The translations under genes were made by a program, and so were the position numbers. Below the pieces are notes generated by a model, which did not search any database, was not told the DNA's origin, and saw only the letters and a program-made list of their open reading frames with translations. Positions 56,517-64,000 of a stretch of 64,000 nucleotides of DNA are shown here, piece by piece. Source of the stretch: Flavobacteriales bacterium UBA7666 (GTDB lineage: Bacteria > Bacteroidota > Bacteroidia > Flavobacteriales_D > Crocinitomicaceae); contig DLHO01000005.1 in the NCBI GenBank assembly GCA_002483265.1, forward strand, positions 1-64,000, written 5' to 3'. Position 1 is the first letter of the stretch, and each line of letters starts with the position of its first letter.

Positions 56517-58055
56517 TTATTTTGCCAATAAGTTTCTCCAACTTACTTTCTCCTCGATTTTTGCTCTCAATTCTGAAATAGCAACACGTTCCTGTTCCAT
56601 CGTATCACGATCACGGATTGTTACCGTATTATCCTCCAGTGTCTGGTGATCCACCATGACACAATAAGGCGTTCCAATAGCGTCTTGTCTGCGGTAACGT
56701 TTCCCAGGAGAATCTTTCTCGTCGTATTGACAATTGAAATCAAAACGCAAATCGTTTAAGATCTCAGTTGCTTTTTCCGGTAAACCATCTTTCTTCGTTA
56801 ATGGCATGATTGCAACCTTATAAGGAGCTAATTGTGCAGGTAAACTCAATACAGCACGCTCAGAACCATCTTCCAATTTCTCATTCTTGAACGAAGCGCT
56901 CATTACCGCTAAGAACATGCGATCCAAACCAACAGATGTCTCAACCACGTAAGGAACATAGTTTTGATTCAATTCCGGATCGAAATACTGTAGTTTCTTT
57001 CCTGAAAACTGCTCGTGCTGCTTTAAGTCGAAATCTGTTCTGGAGTGAATTCCTTCCAATTCTTTGAAACCCATTGGGAAATCAAATTCAATATCGCTGG
57101 CAGCATTTGCGTAATGAGCCAGTTTAATATGATCGTGCTCACGGTAATACTTATCTCCTAAACCAAGCGCCTTATGCCAAGCCAAACGAGCCGCTTTCCA
57201 ATGGTTATACCACTTCATTTCATCTCCCGGACGAACAAAGAATTGCATTTCCATTTGTTCAAATTCACGCATACGGAAAATGAACTGACGAGCAACAATC
57301 TCATTTCTGAAAGCTTTACCAATTTGAGCTATTCCGAAAGGAATTTTCATACGTCCGCTTTTCTGAACATTCAGGAAGTTTACGAAAATCCCTTGGGCAG
57401 TTTCAGGGCGTAGGTAAATTGTTGAAGCATCTCCGGCAACAGAACCCAATTCTGTAGAAAACATCAAATTAAATTGGCGAACTTCTGTCCAGTTTCTGGA
57501 ACCACTGATCGGACAAACGATTTCCAAATCTTCGATAAGGGTTTTCACTCCTTCCAGGTCATTATTTTCCAAAGTGGTACGCATACGGTCTTCGATCTCT
57601 TTGATCTTTTCTGCATTGCGCAATACATTCGGGTTCGTAGCACGAAACTGAGCTTCATCAAAAGCTTCAGCAAATTTCTTCGCTGCCTTTTCTACTTCTT
57701 TATTGATCTTCTGGCGAATCTTCTCCATGTGCTCTTCGATCAAAACGTCGGCACGGTATCTTTTTTTCGAATCTTTATTATCAATCAATGGATCATTGAA
57801 TGCATCCACGTGACCTGAAGCTTTCCAGGTTGTTGGGTGCATGAAGATCGCTGCATCAATTCCCACAATATTATCATTCATCTGTACCATGGATTTCCAC
57901 CAGTACTGTTTGATATTATTCTTCAATTCAGAGCCTAGCTGACCGTAATCGTATGTGGCAGCCAAACCATCATAAATTTCAGATGAAGGGAAAACGAATC
58001 CGTATTCCTTTGCGTGGGAAATAACTTCTTTTAATAAATCTTCTTTCTGTTCCAT
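56517..58055 (-). CDS. glyQS: Glycine--tRNA ligase (homodimeric type)
   Basis: Class II aminoacyl-tRNA synthetase of 512 residues that charges tRNA-Gly. It is the single-chain alpha2 form: KEYGFVFPSSEIYDGLAATYDYGQLG at the start is split here only by naming, with HPTTWKASGHVDAFNDPL following. Class II motif 2 is in FRNEIVARQFIFRMREFEQME and motif 3 in VETSVGLDRMFLAV, and an anticodon-binding domain occupies the last 110 residues (APYKVAIMPL onward). An exact -7 box lies 4 bases before the ATG. The gap of 267 bases to the upstream convergent gene holds only a terminator. Confidence 0.96.
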   Translation of the reverse strand: MEQKEDLLKEVISHAKEYGFVFPSSEIYDGLAATYDYGQLGSELKNNIKQYWWKSMVQMNDNIVGIDAAIFMHPTTWKASGHVDAFNDPLIDNKDSKKRYRADVLIEEHMEKIRQKINKEVEKAAKKFAEAFDEAQFRATNPNVLRNAEKIKEIEDRMRTTLENNDLEGVKTLIEDLEIVCPISGSRNWTEVRQFNLMFSTELGSVAGDASTIYLRPETAQGIFVNFLNVQKSGRMKIPFGIAQIGKAFRNEIVARQFIFRMREFEQMEMQFFVRPGDEMKWYNHWKAARLAWHKALGLGDKYYREHDHIKLAHYANAASDIEFDFPMGFKELEGIHSRTDFDLKQHEQFSGKKLQYFDPELNQNYVPYVVETSVGLDRMFLAVMSASFKNEKLEDGSERAVLSLPAQLAPYKVAIMPLTKKDGLPEKATEILNDLRFDFNCQYDEKDSPGKRYRRQDAIGTPYCVMVDHQTLEDNTVTIRDRDTMEQERVAISELRAKIEEKVSWRNLLAK

Positions 58056-58059
58056 GGCG

Positions 58060-58067
58060 CAAATTTA
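58060..58067 (-). promoter_or_regulatory. -7 box TAAATTTG of the glycyl-tRNA synthetase gene
   Basis: Exact TAnnTTTG match with 4 bases before the ATG, predicting a near-leaderless message. Confidence 0.6.
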
Positions 58068-58101
58068 GATGGAATAGTTCAAACAAGGTTCAATGGGTTC
58101 A

Positions 58102-58143
58102 AAAAAAAGTAGGGGCGAAAAATTTTTCGCCCCTACTTTTTTT
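58102..58143. terminator. Perfect palindrome with GTAGGGGCG arms (copy 1)
   Basis: A 42-base perfect palindrome: an A run, GTAGGGGCG, A5 then T5, CGCCCCTAC and a T run. It lies just after the MBL/rhodanese gene (minus strand) and can act as its terminator. Its core is nearly identical to that at 61030-61067. Confidence 0.85.
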
Positions 58144-58161
58144 AAAATTTATTTTGTCAGA

Positions 58162-59559
58162 TTACTTTTTCGAGCTGCAAACAAAATCTGTTGTTGGGAT
58201 TCCCGCTTTTTTAATTGCACCAAATCCACCAGCAATATCAATTAAGTTTTTGAATCCTTTTTGCTTCAATAAGGAGATTGCGATCACACTTCGGTATCCA
58301 CCGGCACAATGTACATAATATGGATTATTCGGTTTCAGATCACCCAGATCATCCAACATGAAATCCAAAGCAACGTGTTCTGCATTTTCCAAATGTTCTG
58401 CTTCGTATTCTCCAGGTTTACGTACATCCAAGATTGGAAGGGAACCAATTTTATCTGCAATGCTTTCTGGTGTTACGGATTCAATTGTTTCAACTGGCTC
58501 TCCGGCTGCAATCCATGCTTTCATCCCGCCGTTCAGGTATCCGACACAGTTATCATAACCAACTCGTGCTAAACGAGTCACCGTTTCTTCTTCTTTTCCT
58601 TCAGGAACAACTAATACAATCGGTTGATTGATATTCTCGATCAACGCACCAACCCACATAGCAAAAGTCCCATTTAATCCGATAAACAAACTGTTTGGAA
58701 CAGCCGCCTGAATATATTCATCCTGGTTGCGGACATCTAAAACCAATACTTCATCCTGAATCAATCTTTTTACTTCTTCCACACTTAAAGGAGTACTTCC
58801 TTTCGAAATCACTTCATCAATTGATTCATAACCATTCTTGTTCATCATGGCATTCTTAGGGAAATATTGAGGAGGAGGCAAAATACCTTCTGTCACTTCT
58901 TTGATAAATTCATCGCGCGTCATATCTGCACGTAAAGCATAATTAGTTTGCTTTTGCTCACCAAGCGTTCCAACCGTTTCAGAGCTCATACTTTTTCCAC
59001 AAGAGCTTCCGGCACCATGTCCAGGATAAACCGTCAAAGAATCAGGCAAGATCATGAGTTTATTTCTCAATGAGTCGAATAACATTCCAGCCAAATCGTA
59101 CTTTGTCAAATCTCCTTTAATTGCCAAATCCGGTCTTCCAACATCTCCAAGGAATAAAGTATCACCCGTAAAAATGGCTTTTTCGGTTCCATTTTCATCA
59201 ATCAGTAAATAGGTAACAGATTCCGGAGTGTGACCTGGTGTATGGAGCACTTTAATTGTTACTTTACCAACTTTGAATTCCTGATTATCTTCAGCAATGA
59301 TGCTTTCGAAATGTGTTTTTGCTGTTGGACCATAAACGATCTTCGCCCCTGTTCGCTTTGCTAAATCTACGTGGCCTGAAACGAAATCCGCGTGAAAATG
59401 TGTTTCAAATATGTACTTAATCGATCCATTCCATTCTTTAGCCAGATCTAAATAAGGCTGAACTTCTCTTAATGGATCAATCACTGCTATTTCTCCTTCG
59501 CTTTCAATGAAGTATGCCGCTTCGGCCAAACATTTTGTGTATAATTGCTCTATTCGCAT
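58162..59559 (-). CDS. MBL-fold hydrolase fused to two rhodanese domains
   Basis: 465-residue cytosolic protein. The N-terminal metallo-beta-lactamase domain (about 1-240) has the metal motif ETHFHADFVSGH, PGHTPESV and GDTLFLGDVGRPD, resembling persulfide dioxygenases (ETHE1/Blh type). Two rhodanese domains follow. The first (about 265-345; LVLDVRNQDEYIQ) has no cysteine at the active-site loop, while the second (about 370-455; ILDVRKPGEYEAEH) has VHCAGGYRS with an intact Cys. A role in sulfide or persulfide oxidation is likely. The frame could start at TTG 59580, but ATG 59559 (MRIEQLYTKCLAEAAYF) fits the family. Confidence 0.9.
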   Translation of the reverse strand: MRIEQLYTKCLAEAAYFIESEGEIAVIDPLREVQPYLDLAKEWNGSIKYIFETHFHADFVSGHVDLAKRTGAKIVYGPTAKTHFESIIAEDNQEFKVGKVTIKVLHTPGHTPESVTYLLIDENGTEKAIFTGDTLFLGDVGRPDLAIKGDLTKYDLAGMLFDSLRNKLMILPDSLTVYPGHGAGSSCGKSMSSETVGTLGEQKQTNYALRADMTRDEFIKEVTEGILPPPQYFPKNAMMNKNGYESIDEVISKGSTPLSVEEVKRLIQDEVLVLDVRNQDEYIQAAVPNSLFIGLNGTFAMWVGALIENINQPIVLVVPEGKEEETVTRLARVGYDNCVGYLNGGMKAWIAAGEPVETIESVTPESIADKIGSLPILDVRKPGEYEAEHLENAEHVALDFMLDDLGDLKPNNPYYVHCAGGYRSVIAISLLKQKGFKNLIDIAGGFGAIKKAGIPTTDFVCSSKK

Positions 59560-59859
59560 GTGTGTCTTTTTGTAGAACAAATTTCGCGTTTTTTTTAACG
59601 CAAAAAATGATTTTTATCATAAGAAAGGCCAATTCCAATTTCACCTTTGAATTCCTACAGACTATTTTAACTGCAAAGGTGTAGAAGTATGCAACGTTTT
59701 TGCGATCACAGTCTTCATGGTATTGCACTTTCGCCGCGGCGGGCAGTTCAAATGAAATATGCCAACGGTTATTTTGTTTTAAGTGAAGTTTGGACTGATT
59801 TTTGATTTTTCCCATGCAGTTCGCAAAATTGCACTATTTTTAAACCCAAATAATTGAAT
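59560..59859. other. Intergenic region between divergent MBL/rhodanese and PPIase genes
   Basis: A 300-base gap with no exact -7 box for either gene. A 103-codon minus-strand ORF overlapping the MBL gene start shows no recognised pattern. There is a GC-rich patch, CGCCGCGGCGGGC near 59732-59744. Confidence 0.4.
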
Positions 59860-61011
59860 ATGAAAAAAGGACTTAAGTACATTTCAGCATTGATGCTTTT
59901 ATGTATTACTACCACTTCGCTTTTAGCACAAAAGGTTGAATTACCTAAAGATTCAGAGCCAGGTATTTATGCAGCTTTTGTTACTACAAAAGGAAACATT
60001 ATTGTAAAGTTAGAGGCTGATAAAACCCCCATGACAGTTGCCAATTTCGTTGGTTTAGCTGAAGGAAACATCACCCTTTTTGATTCTGTAAAAATTACAA
60101 AACCATTTTACGACGGATTAAAATTTCACCGAGTGATCAAAGATTTCATGATTCAAGGGGGAGATCCTCAAGGAAGTGGAATGGGTGGTCCGGGATATAA
60201 ATTTCCGGATGAAACAAGACCTGATTTGACTCACAGCGGACCTGGAATCCTTTCCATGGCAAACAGCGGACCGGCTACAAACGGAAGTCAATTTTTCATT
60301 ACACACAAGGAAACTCCGTGGTTGAATGGAAAACACACTGTTTTTGGTCACGTGGTTCAAGGACAAGATGTTGTAAATAAAATTGAGGCAAATGATGTGA
60401 TGACGAAAGTGATTATCATTCGCAACGGGAAAGCTTACAAATCATGGAACGCAACAGAGGCATTCAAAACTGCTTATAAGAAAGTACAGGCTGAGCAAGA
60501 AGTGAAAAAGGCTGAGCAAGCAAAACAGGAAGCTGTCGAAAAAGAACGTATTGCGAAATGTGCAGCTATGTCTGAAGCAGAATACCGTGTTTACTTGTTG
60601 AATGAAATTCGTAAGAAATACCCTACGGCACAACAAACTGAATCCGGATTGGTTTACGTCATCCAAAAAGAAGGAAACGGTGAAAAAGCGAAAAAAGGAG
60701 ACAATGTTTCAACTCATTACGATGGAACGTTCCTGAACGGTGTAGAATTCGATTCTTCTCGTAAGCGCAATCAACCATTAGATTTCACGCACAACGTGGG
60801 ACAAATGATTGCGGGTTATGACGAGGCTATTTCCATATTGAGTAAAGGCGGAAGAGGTATCTTCGTAATTCCTTACTTCAAAGCATATGGTGCTGCCGGA
60901 AGACCTGGTGGAATTCCTCCATACTCGGATTTAGTATTTGATATTGAGTTATTGAATATTATTCCTGCTACTGCTCCTCCAATGGAAAAACAAGGTGGTG
61001 TAGAGAAATAA
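59860..61011 (+). CDS. Exported peptidyl-prolyl isomerase with cyclophilin and FKBP domains
   Basis: 383-residue exported protein folding catalyst. The signal peptide ends LLAQ near residue 23. The cyclophilin domain (about 40-205) shows KFHRVIKDFMIQGGDPQGSG, NSGPATNGSQFFI and WLNGKHTVFGHV. A charged helical linker rich in Lys, Glu and Ala (210-245) leads to an FKBP domain (about 262-372; VSTHYDGTFLNGVEFDSS, IPYFKAYGAAGRPGG, FDIELLNI). It probably acts in the periplasm. ATG 59860 is used rather than TTG 59854. A perfect palindrome terminates it against the convergent GH16 gene. Confidence 0.94.
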   Translation: MKKGLKYISALMLLCITTTSLLAQKVELPKDSEPGIYAAFVTTKGNIIVKLEADKTPMTVANFVGLAEGNITLFDSVKITKPFYDGLKFHRVIKDFMIQGGDPQGSGMGGPGYKFPDETRPDLTHSGPGILSMANSGPATNGSQFFITHKETPWLNGKHTVFGHVVQGQDVVNKIEANDVMTKVIIIRNGKAYKSWNATEAFKTAYKKVQAEQEVKKAEQAKQEAVEKERIAKCAAMSEAEYRVYLLNEIRKKYPTAQQTESGLVYVIQKEGNGEKAKKGDNVSTHYDGTFLNGVEFDSSRKRNQPLDFTHNVGQMIAGYDEAISILSKGGRGIFVIPYFKAYGAAGRPGGIPPYSDLVFDIELLNIIPATAPPMEKQGGVEK

Positions 61012-61029
61012 TTTTCTTTATAAAAACAT

Positions 61030-61067
61030 AAAAAGTAGGGGCGGAAAATTTTCCGCCCCTACTTTTT
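61030..61067. terminator. Perfect palindrome with GTAGGGGCG arms (copy 2)
   Basis: A 38-base perfect palindrome whose core (GTAGGGGCGG, A4 then T4, CCGCCCCTAC) matches the element at 58102-58143 except for one pair. It sits between convergent genes and suits bidirectional termination. Confidence 0.85.
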
Positions 61068-61096
61068 TAAATGAATTGAGAATGAAGTTCCGATAG

Positions 61097-62143
61097 CTAT
61101 TTTCCAGGGCTTTCTTTCTTATAAAACCGGAAGTAATCTATTTCCATGCTATTCGGGAAATCCGTACTTGCATTCGGGTCGTTGTTATTTCCACGCTGTA
61201 CTCCAAGGTTAAAACGTACCTGCATTTGCTCTGTAAACGGCCAGGATTCATTGACTTTGTATTCTTCTCCTTCTATGATTGTATTGCAATCTGTGGGTTT
61301 TCCGCCTTTCGAATTAAAACGATACATGGAATGAACTACTAGTCCATCAATTGTCCAAACGATTTTATAATAATCCCATTCTAAGGTGTAAATATGGTAG
61401 TCATCACTGTAATCTGTTTTTGAATTCCCCCAATTGCCGTAGCATGGATGCATGTCATCCGCACATTGTGAACTTCCGCGATTAATACTGTCGCCATGAA
61501 TGGTAAAATGCGGATTTTTGGATAACCTGTTTTTCTTATATCTGCCCACACAATTGTACTCGTTCCAGAATTCAAAAATGTCTATCTCGTAATTGTGCTT
61601 TCCGTTTTCGCCATTGAAAAGCCAGAAAGCTGGCCACAAACCTTTTCCCCTGGGAATTTTAATCCGTGCTTCGTATTTTCCATAGCCAAACATGCGCTGT
61701 GATTCAATCCAGGCAGAAGAATATAGAAATGAAGACGAATCTTTCGTAGGCGGATTGGTAGACCAGTTCACTACATATTTTCCATTAATCGGAATGCTTT
61801 CTTTCCGGGCAGTCATCTTCAGAATTCCATTCTCGGTGGTGATGTTATTGGAAAGCGGAATTGCCGGTGTAGAATTTGTATTTGCATACCACACTTTGGA
61901 ACCGTCATTTTCAAAATTAAACCCGGCCAAAACTCCCTGATACGGAAAAATCCAGTTTTTGGATGTCAATTCTTTCCCATCAAAATTATCTTCGAATTCC
62001 AGCACCCATGACTGGTCGTTGCAAGAAACCAATTCTTTCTTAGTGATTTTCGTGTAGGCATCATCATAGCATTGCCCGAAACTGAATGAGGCACTTAGCA
62101 ATCCAGCTGCTAAAGTCAATGCGCTTAGTTTATTTTTAATCAT
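61097..62143 (-). CDS. Glycoside hydrolase family 16 protein
   Basis: 348-residue exported beta-glucanase-like enzyme. Signal peptide (1-23, ending FSFGQ). The GH16 jelly-roll spans about 45-345 with FEDNFDGKELTSKNW, YGKYEARIKIPRGKGLWPAFWL and the catalytic EIDIFE (about 184-189: nucleophile and acid/base Glu with Asp between). It ends with QVRFNLGVQRG and MEIDYFRFYK. Likely substrates are laminarin or other beta-1,3 or mixed-link glucans; the sequence does not decide. It has no T9SS sorting domain, unlike many exported enzymes of this phylum. It ends against a shared palindromic terminator. Confidence 0.92.
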   Translation of the reverse strand: MIKNKLSALTLAAGLLSASFSFGQCYDDAYTKITKKELVSCNDQSWVLEFEDNFDGKELTSKNWIFPYQGVLAGFNFENDGSKVWYANTNSTPAIPLSNNITTENGILKMTARKESIPINGKYVVNWSTNPPTKDSSSFLYSSAWIESQRMFGYGKYEARIKIPRGKGLWPAFWLFNGENGKHNYEIDIFEFWNEYNCVGRYKKNRLSKNPHFTIHGDSINRGSSQCADDMHPCYGNWGNSKTDYSDDYHIYTLEWDYYKIVWTIDGLVVHSMYRFNSKGGKPTDCNTIIEGEEYKVNESWPFTEQMQVRFNLGVQRGNNNDPNASTDFPNSMEIDYFRFYKKESPGK

Positions 62144-62166
62144 ATTCTCAACTTAACCGTTTGAAT

Positions 62167-62841
62167 TTACTCAATTTCGTCGTTCAAATTCATACGAAGT
62201 CCCAAACAAAGTCTGATGTAGAAAAAACGTTCATTAAAATCGCTAATCGGCAAGTCCTGAATACCCAAATTCTTCTGGAGTAGAAACTCCGGTTTCAGAA
62301 ACAGATCCACACGTTGGGAAACAGGGAAAATCCCTCCCAGACTTACAGCCGGAGACAGTGAAAAATATCCTTCAAACTTTTCAGTTCTTATTTCTTTAAT
62401 AGTGTTATCTTCTGGAGACATAGGATAGGAATAATATTTTGAAGTGGTATTTCCTGTTATGGGAATGCCCAAATAGGCACCCGCTTCCAGAAACAATTTT
62501 ACTTTTTTCCCCACCTTCAAGCGCAACATGACAGGAATAGAAAGATTCCAAAAGTTATAATGCACGTTGGTTGAGCTTGCCATTTTACCAACATATGCAC
62601 TTTTATTCCAGGTATGAAAAAAATTGGTTTCCAAACCGGTTTTGAAACTGAGTACACGTGCATCTCTAAAAACAAGATTTGCACCAAAACCTCCCCCGTA
62701 AAATGTGCGATCTTCTGAGTTACTACTTAAAGGATGGTTTGCCGAAAAGTGGATTTCAAAAATAGGGATTCCCGATTGAGCACAAAGCGTTGAATGCATC
62801 CAGCTAAATCCGACTAAAAAAAGTACTGCTAGTTTTTTCAT
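62167..62841 (-). CDS. Outer-membrane beta-barrel protein (paralogue a)
   Basis: 224-residue exported protein. The signal peptide (MKKLAVLFLVGFSWMHSTLC then AQ) is followed by alternating strands typical of small porin-like barrels: FYGGGFGANLVF, FKTGLETNFFHTW, LSIPVMLRLKVGKKVKLFLE, and FFYIRLCLGLRMN at the end. It is clearly related to the next gene upstream (62931-63542), sharing the TGL-x-FFH-W, IP-x-x-LR and barrel-end patterns. Function is unknown. ATG 62841 is preferred over TTG 62877. It is separated from its paralogue by a hairpin. Confidence 0.85.
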   Translation of the reverse strand: MKKLAVLFLVGFSWMHSTLCAQSGIPIFEIHFSANHPLSSNSEDRTFYGGGFGANLVFRDARVLSFKTGLETNFFHTWNKSAYVGKMASSTNVHYNFWNLSIPVMLRLKVGKKVKLFLEAGAYLGIPITGNTTSKYYSYPMSPEDNTIKEIRTEKFEGYFSLSPAVSLGGIFPVSQRVDLFLKPEFLLQKNLGIQDLPISDFNERFFYIRLCLGLRMNLNDEIE

Positions 62842-62875
62842 TGATTGGTGATTTAAGTACGAGATTATAGAAAAC

Positions 62876-62915
62876 AAAAAAGGTTGTAATCCACAGAAGC
62901 GACCACAACCTTTTA
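62876..62915 (-). terminator. Hairpin between the two beta-barrel genes
   Basis: AAAAGGTTGT and ACAACCTTTT form a 10-bp stem with a 17-base loop. On the minus strand it is followed by TTTTTGTTTT, fitting termination after the gene at 62931-63542. Confidence 0.78.
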
Positions 62916-62930
62916 AATATTATTTAATTT

Positions 62931-63542
62931 CTATTTCAAATGAATTCCGATGCATAAACGTCCGTACAAATTCGAAAATTCCTGATTGAAAGCCATGCTG
63001 ATTCCCACATCAGGTCGTATCAACAGATCCAGTTTCTCATTGAGCGGGATGCGCGCTCCTATCCCGAGTACCGGACCTACTGAAATTCCCGGATTCCAGG
63101 AGCCTTTAGTTGTTGTTACAACCGATGGTTGCTGATCATAATAACTGGTCACTGTTGCTCTTCTCTGGCCAGCTATTCCTACTCCCAAATTTGCTCCCAA
63201 CTCAATAAATACCCAACGGATATTGATGCGTAAAACAATTGGAATGGTAAGATCCACATACGAGTAATGAACATCCTTCACAGAAGAATAATAGGAATGA
63301 GAGTTCTCTGAATCACTCCAGCTGTGAAAAAACTGGAAATCCAATCCGGTTCTGAACGAAACAATCTTATCCGGACGAAAAACATGATTTGCGGCTAAAC
63401 CCCCTCCAAAAAAACCTTTACCTAGTTCGTGATTTACGGAAGCGTGAAACTCATTGAAGAGATTCTTTAAAGGTTGTTCCTTCTCTTGTCCGAAGGAAGA
63501 AAGGGAAAACCCCATTACAACGATGAAAAGTAGGAATCTCAT
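62931..63542 (-). CDS. Outer-membrane beta-barrel protein (paralogue b)
   Basis: 203-residue exported protein with signal peptide (1-18, ending LSSFGQ) and short beta strands such as GKGFFGGGLAANHVF, FRTGLDFQFFHSW, DLTIPIVLRINIRWVFIELG and NLYGRLCIGIHLK. It is a paralogue of the gene downstream. It begins 9 bases after the stop of the gene at the right edge, so those two are probably co-transcribed. Function unknown. Confidence 0.85.
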   Translation of the reverse strand: MRFLLFIVVMGFSLSSFGQEKEQPLKNLFNEFHASVNHELGKGFFGGGLAANHVFRPDKIVSFRTGLDFQFFHSWSDSENSHSYYSSVKDVHYSYVDLTIPIVLRINIRWVFIELGANLGVGIAGQRRATVTSYYDQQPSVVTTTKGSWNPGISVGPVLGIGARIPLNEKLDLLIRPDVGISMAFNQEFSNLYGRLCIGIHLK

Positions 63543-63551
63543 ATTCTAAAA

Positions 63552-64000
63552 CTATTTAGTGAATTTAAAACCCAAACTGATTCGGCAAAACGTATAAGTA
63601 AGACTATAATTTTCCATGTAGGTGCTTGGACCTAATCCACCAGCCTCACCCATTGCTTTGGCCTTTTGATGGCAGATACTTGCTTTCACGTAAAGGTTTT
63701 GTTTTCGAACTGGAATGTTATAACCCAATCCATAAGCCGCATAAAAATTTCCTGTTTCTTTATCTCCCCTATAATTGCTTTTTCGGGTTCCGAATTGATT
63801 TCCTAAATCGGCATGCAGAAAAAAAGCACTCTTCCACAGATCAAGGGAAACATTAACAAACACCGGAAAAGTAAAATCCGTTCCCCAGCTACGCACACCC
63901 AATCCAATACCTACAAACCACGGATTGATACGAATGCCATTCGTACTTGTCAATTCCAAAGCCCACTCCGGATTCCGGATCGGATAATCACTTGCATCTT
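63552..64000 (-). CDS. Beta-barrel-type protein, N-terminus beyond the window
   Basis: Only the C-terminal 149 residues are inside the window. The frame stays open to base 64000, where it reads DASDYPIRNPEWA, so a TTG at 63959 should not be taken as the start. Visible strands include PWFVGIGLGVRSWGTDF, FVNVSLDLWKSAFFLHADLG, NFYAAYGLGYNIPVRKQNLYV and FCRISLGFKF, with a terminal aromatic-rich strand. An outer-membrane barrel is likely, in the same transcript as the next gene, which starts 9 bases later. Confidence 0.75.
   Translation of the reverse strand, partial: DASDYPIRNPEWALELTSTNGIRINPWFVGIGLGVRSWGTDFTFPVFVNVSLDLWKSAFFLHADLGNQFGTRKSNYRGDKETGNFYAAYGLGYNIPVRKQNLYVKASICHQKAKAMGEAGGLGPSTYMENYSLTYTFCRISLGFKFTK

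Noticed and set aside
10838..58067. Matching -33 elements (TTG about 19 bases upstream of the -7 boxes)
   Set aside because: I looked upstream of several boxes (purE, hpt, rbfA, ABC exporter, second giant) and found TTG words at inconsistent distances, so I report only the -7 boxes.
59504..59815. A 103-codon minus-strand ORF overlapping the start of the MBL/rhodanese gene
   Set aside because: It overlaps a well-supported gene in another frame, has no recognisable motif, and its start has no promoter box. It is kept only as an intergenic note.
1..64000. CRISPR arrays, tRNA genes or rRNA genes
   Set aside because: No direct repeats with unique spacers of CRISPR size, and no cloverleaf or rRNA-like sequence, were recognised. 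The tandem repeats at the left edge have no spacers. This was by eye; tRNAscan-SE and Rfam searches would be decisive.

Overview
This 64 kb window comes from a Bacteroidota chromosome, most likely Flavobacteriales and close to the Crocinitomicaceae/Fluviicola type; the placement is inferred. Three things support it. There are many secreted proteins with type IX secretion (T9SS) C-terminal sorting domains, both type A and the gliding-motility-associated type B. There is a PorP/SprF-family membrane protein. The Bacteroidota -7 promoter box TAnnTTTG lies upstream of at least seventeen genes. No rRNA, tRNA, CRISPR array, prophage or insertion sequence was recognised.

Layout. 1-608: a 131-bp tandem array cut by the window edge, then a heptanucleotide satellite that runs into the purE stop codon. 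609-7009: purE, a large HYR-repeat type B T9SS cargo with its PorP/SprF partner, and an acyltransferase. 7010-7439: a frameshifted relic of a SpoIIE-type phosphatase. 7440-10670 (minus): hpt, adk, obg, a PAP2 phosphatase and crcB. 10850-16290: purK and a 1414-residue propeller/membrane/PAS/SpoIIE sensor phosphatase. 16387-19841: an FtsX-like permease (apparently with an ATT start) and rbfA, divergent from an MsbA-like ABC exporter. 19965-37517: a choice-of-anchor-L type B cargo, a short-chain dehydrogenase, and three consecutive giant type A cargo paralogues of 1327, 1638 and 1499 residues. 37649-43504: 3-hydroxyanthranilate dioxygenase, a conserved membrane-anchored protein, an S4 protein, cdd-meaB, mtaB and a GT39-like membrane protein. 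43488-51880: a 1297-residue type B cargo, then purF, a histidine kinase and gpmI in one operon. 51953-64000: another choice-of-anchor-L cargo, an M20 dipeptidase with a lipoprotein, glycyl-tRNA synthetase, an MBL/rhodanese protein, a cyclophilin-FKBP fusion, a GH16 glycosidase and three tandem outer-membrane beta-barrel genes, the last cut by the window edge.

Functionally, housekeeping genes (purine synthesis and salvage, translation, ribosome maturation, tRNA modification, glycolysis) are interleaved with a very large cell-surface programme. Seven T9SS cargo genes occupy about 25.3 kb, close to 40% of the window, yet the only T9SS-type membrane component here is the single PorP/SprF protein. 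The most interesting items are the three tandem modular giants that share an unnamed acidic domain, the two-class spacing between -7 boxes and start codons that implies near-leaderless mRNAs for six genes, the ATT start of the permease, and the decayed phosphatase fragment.
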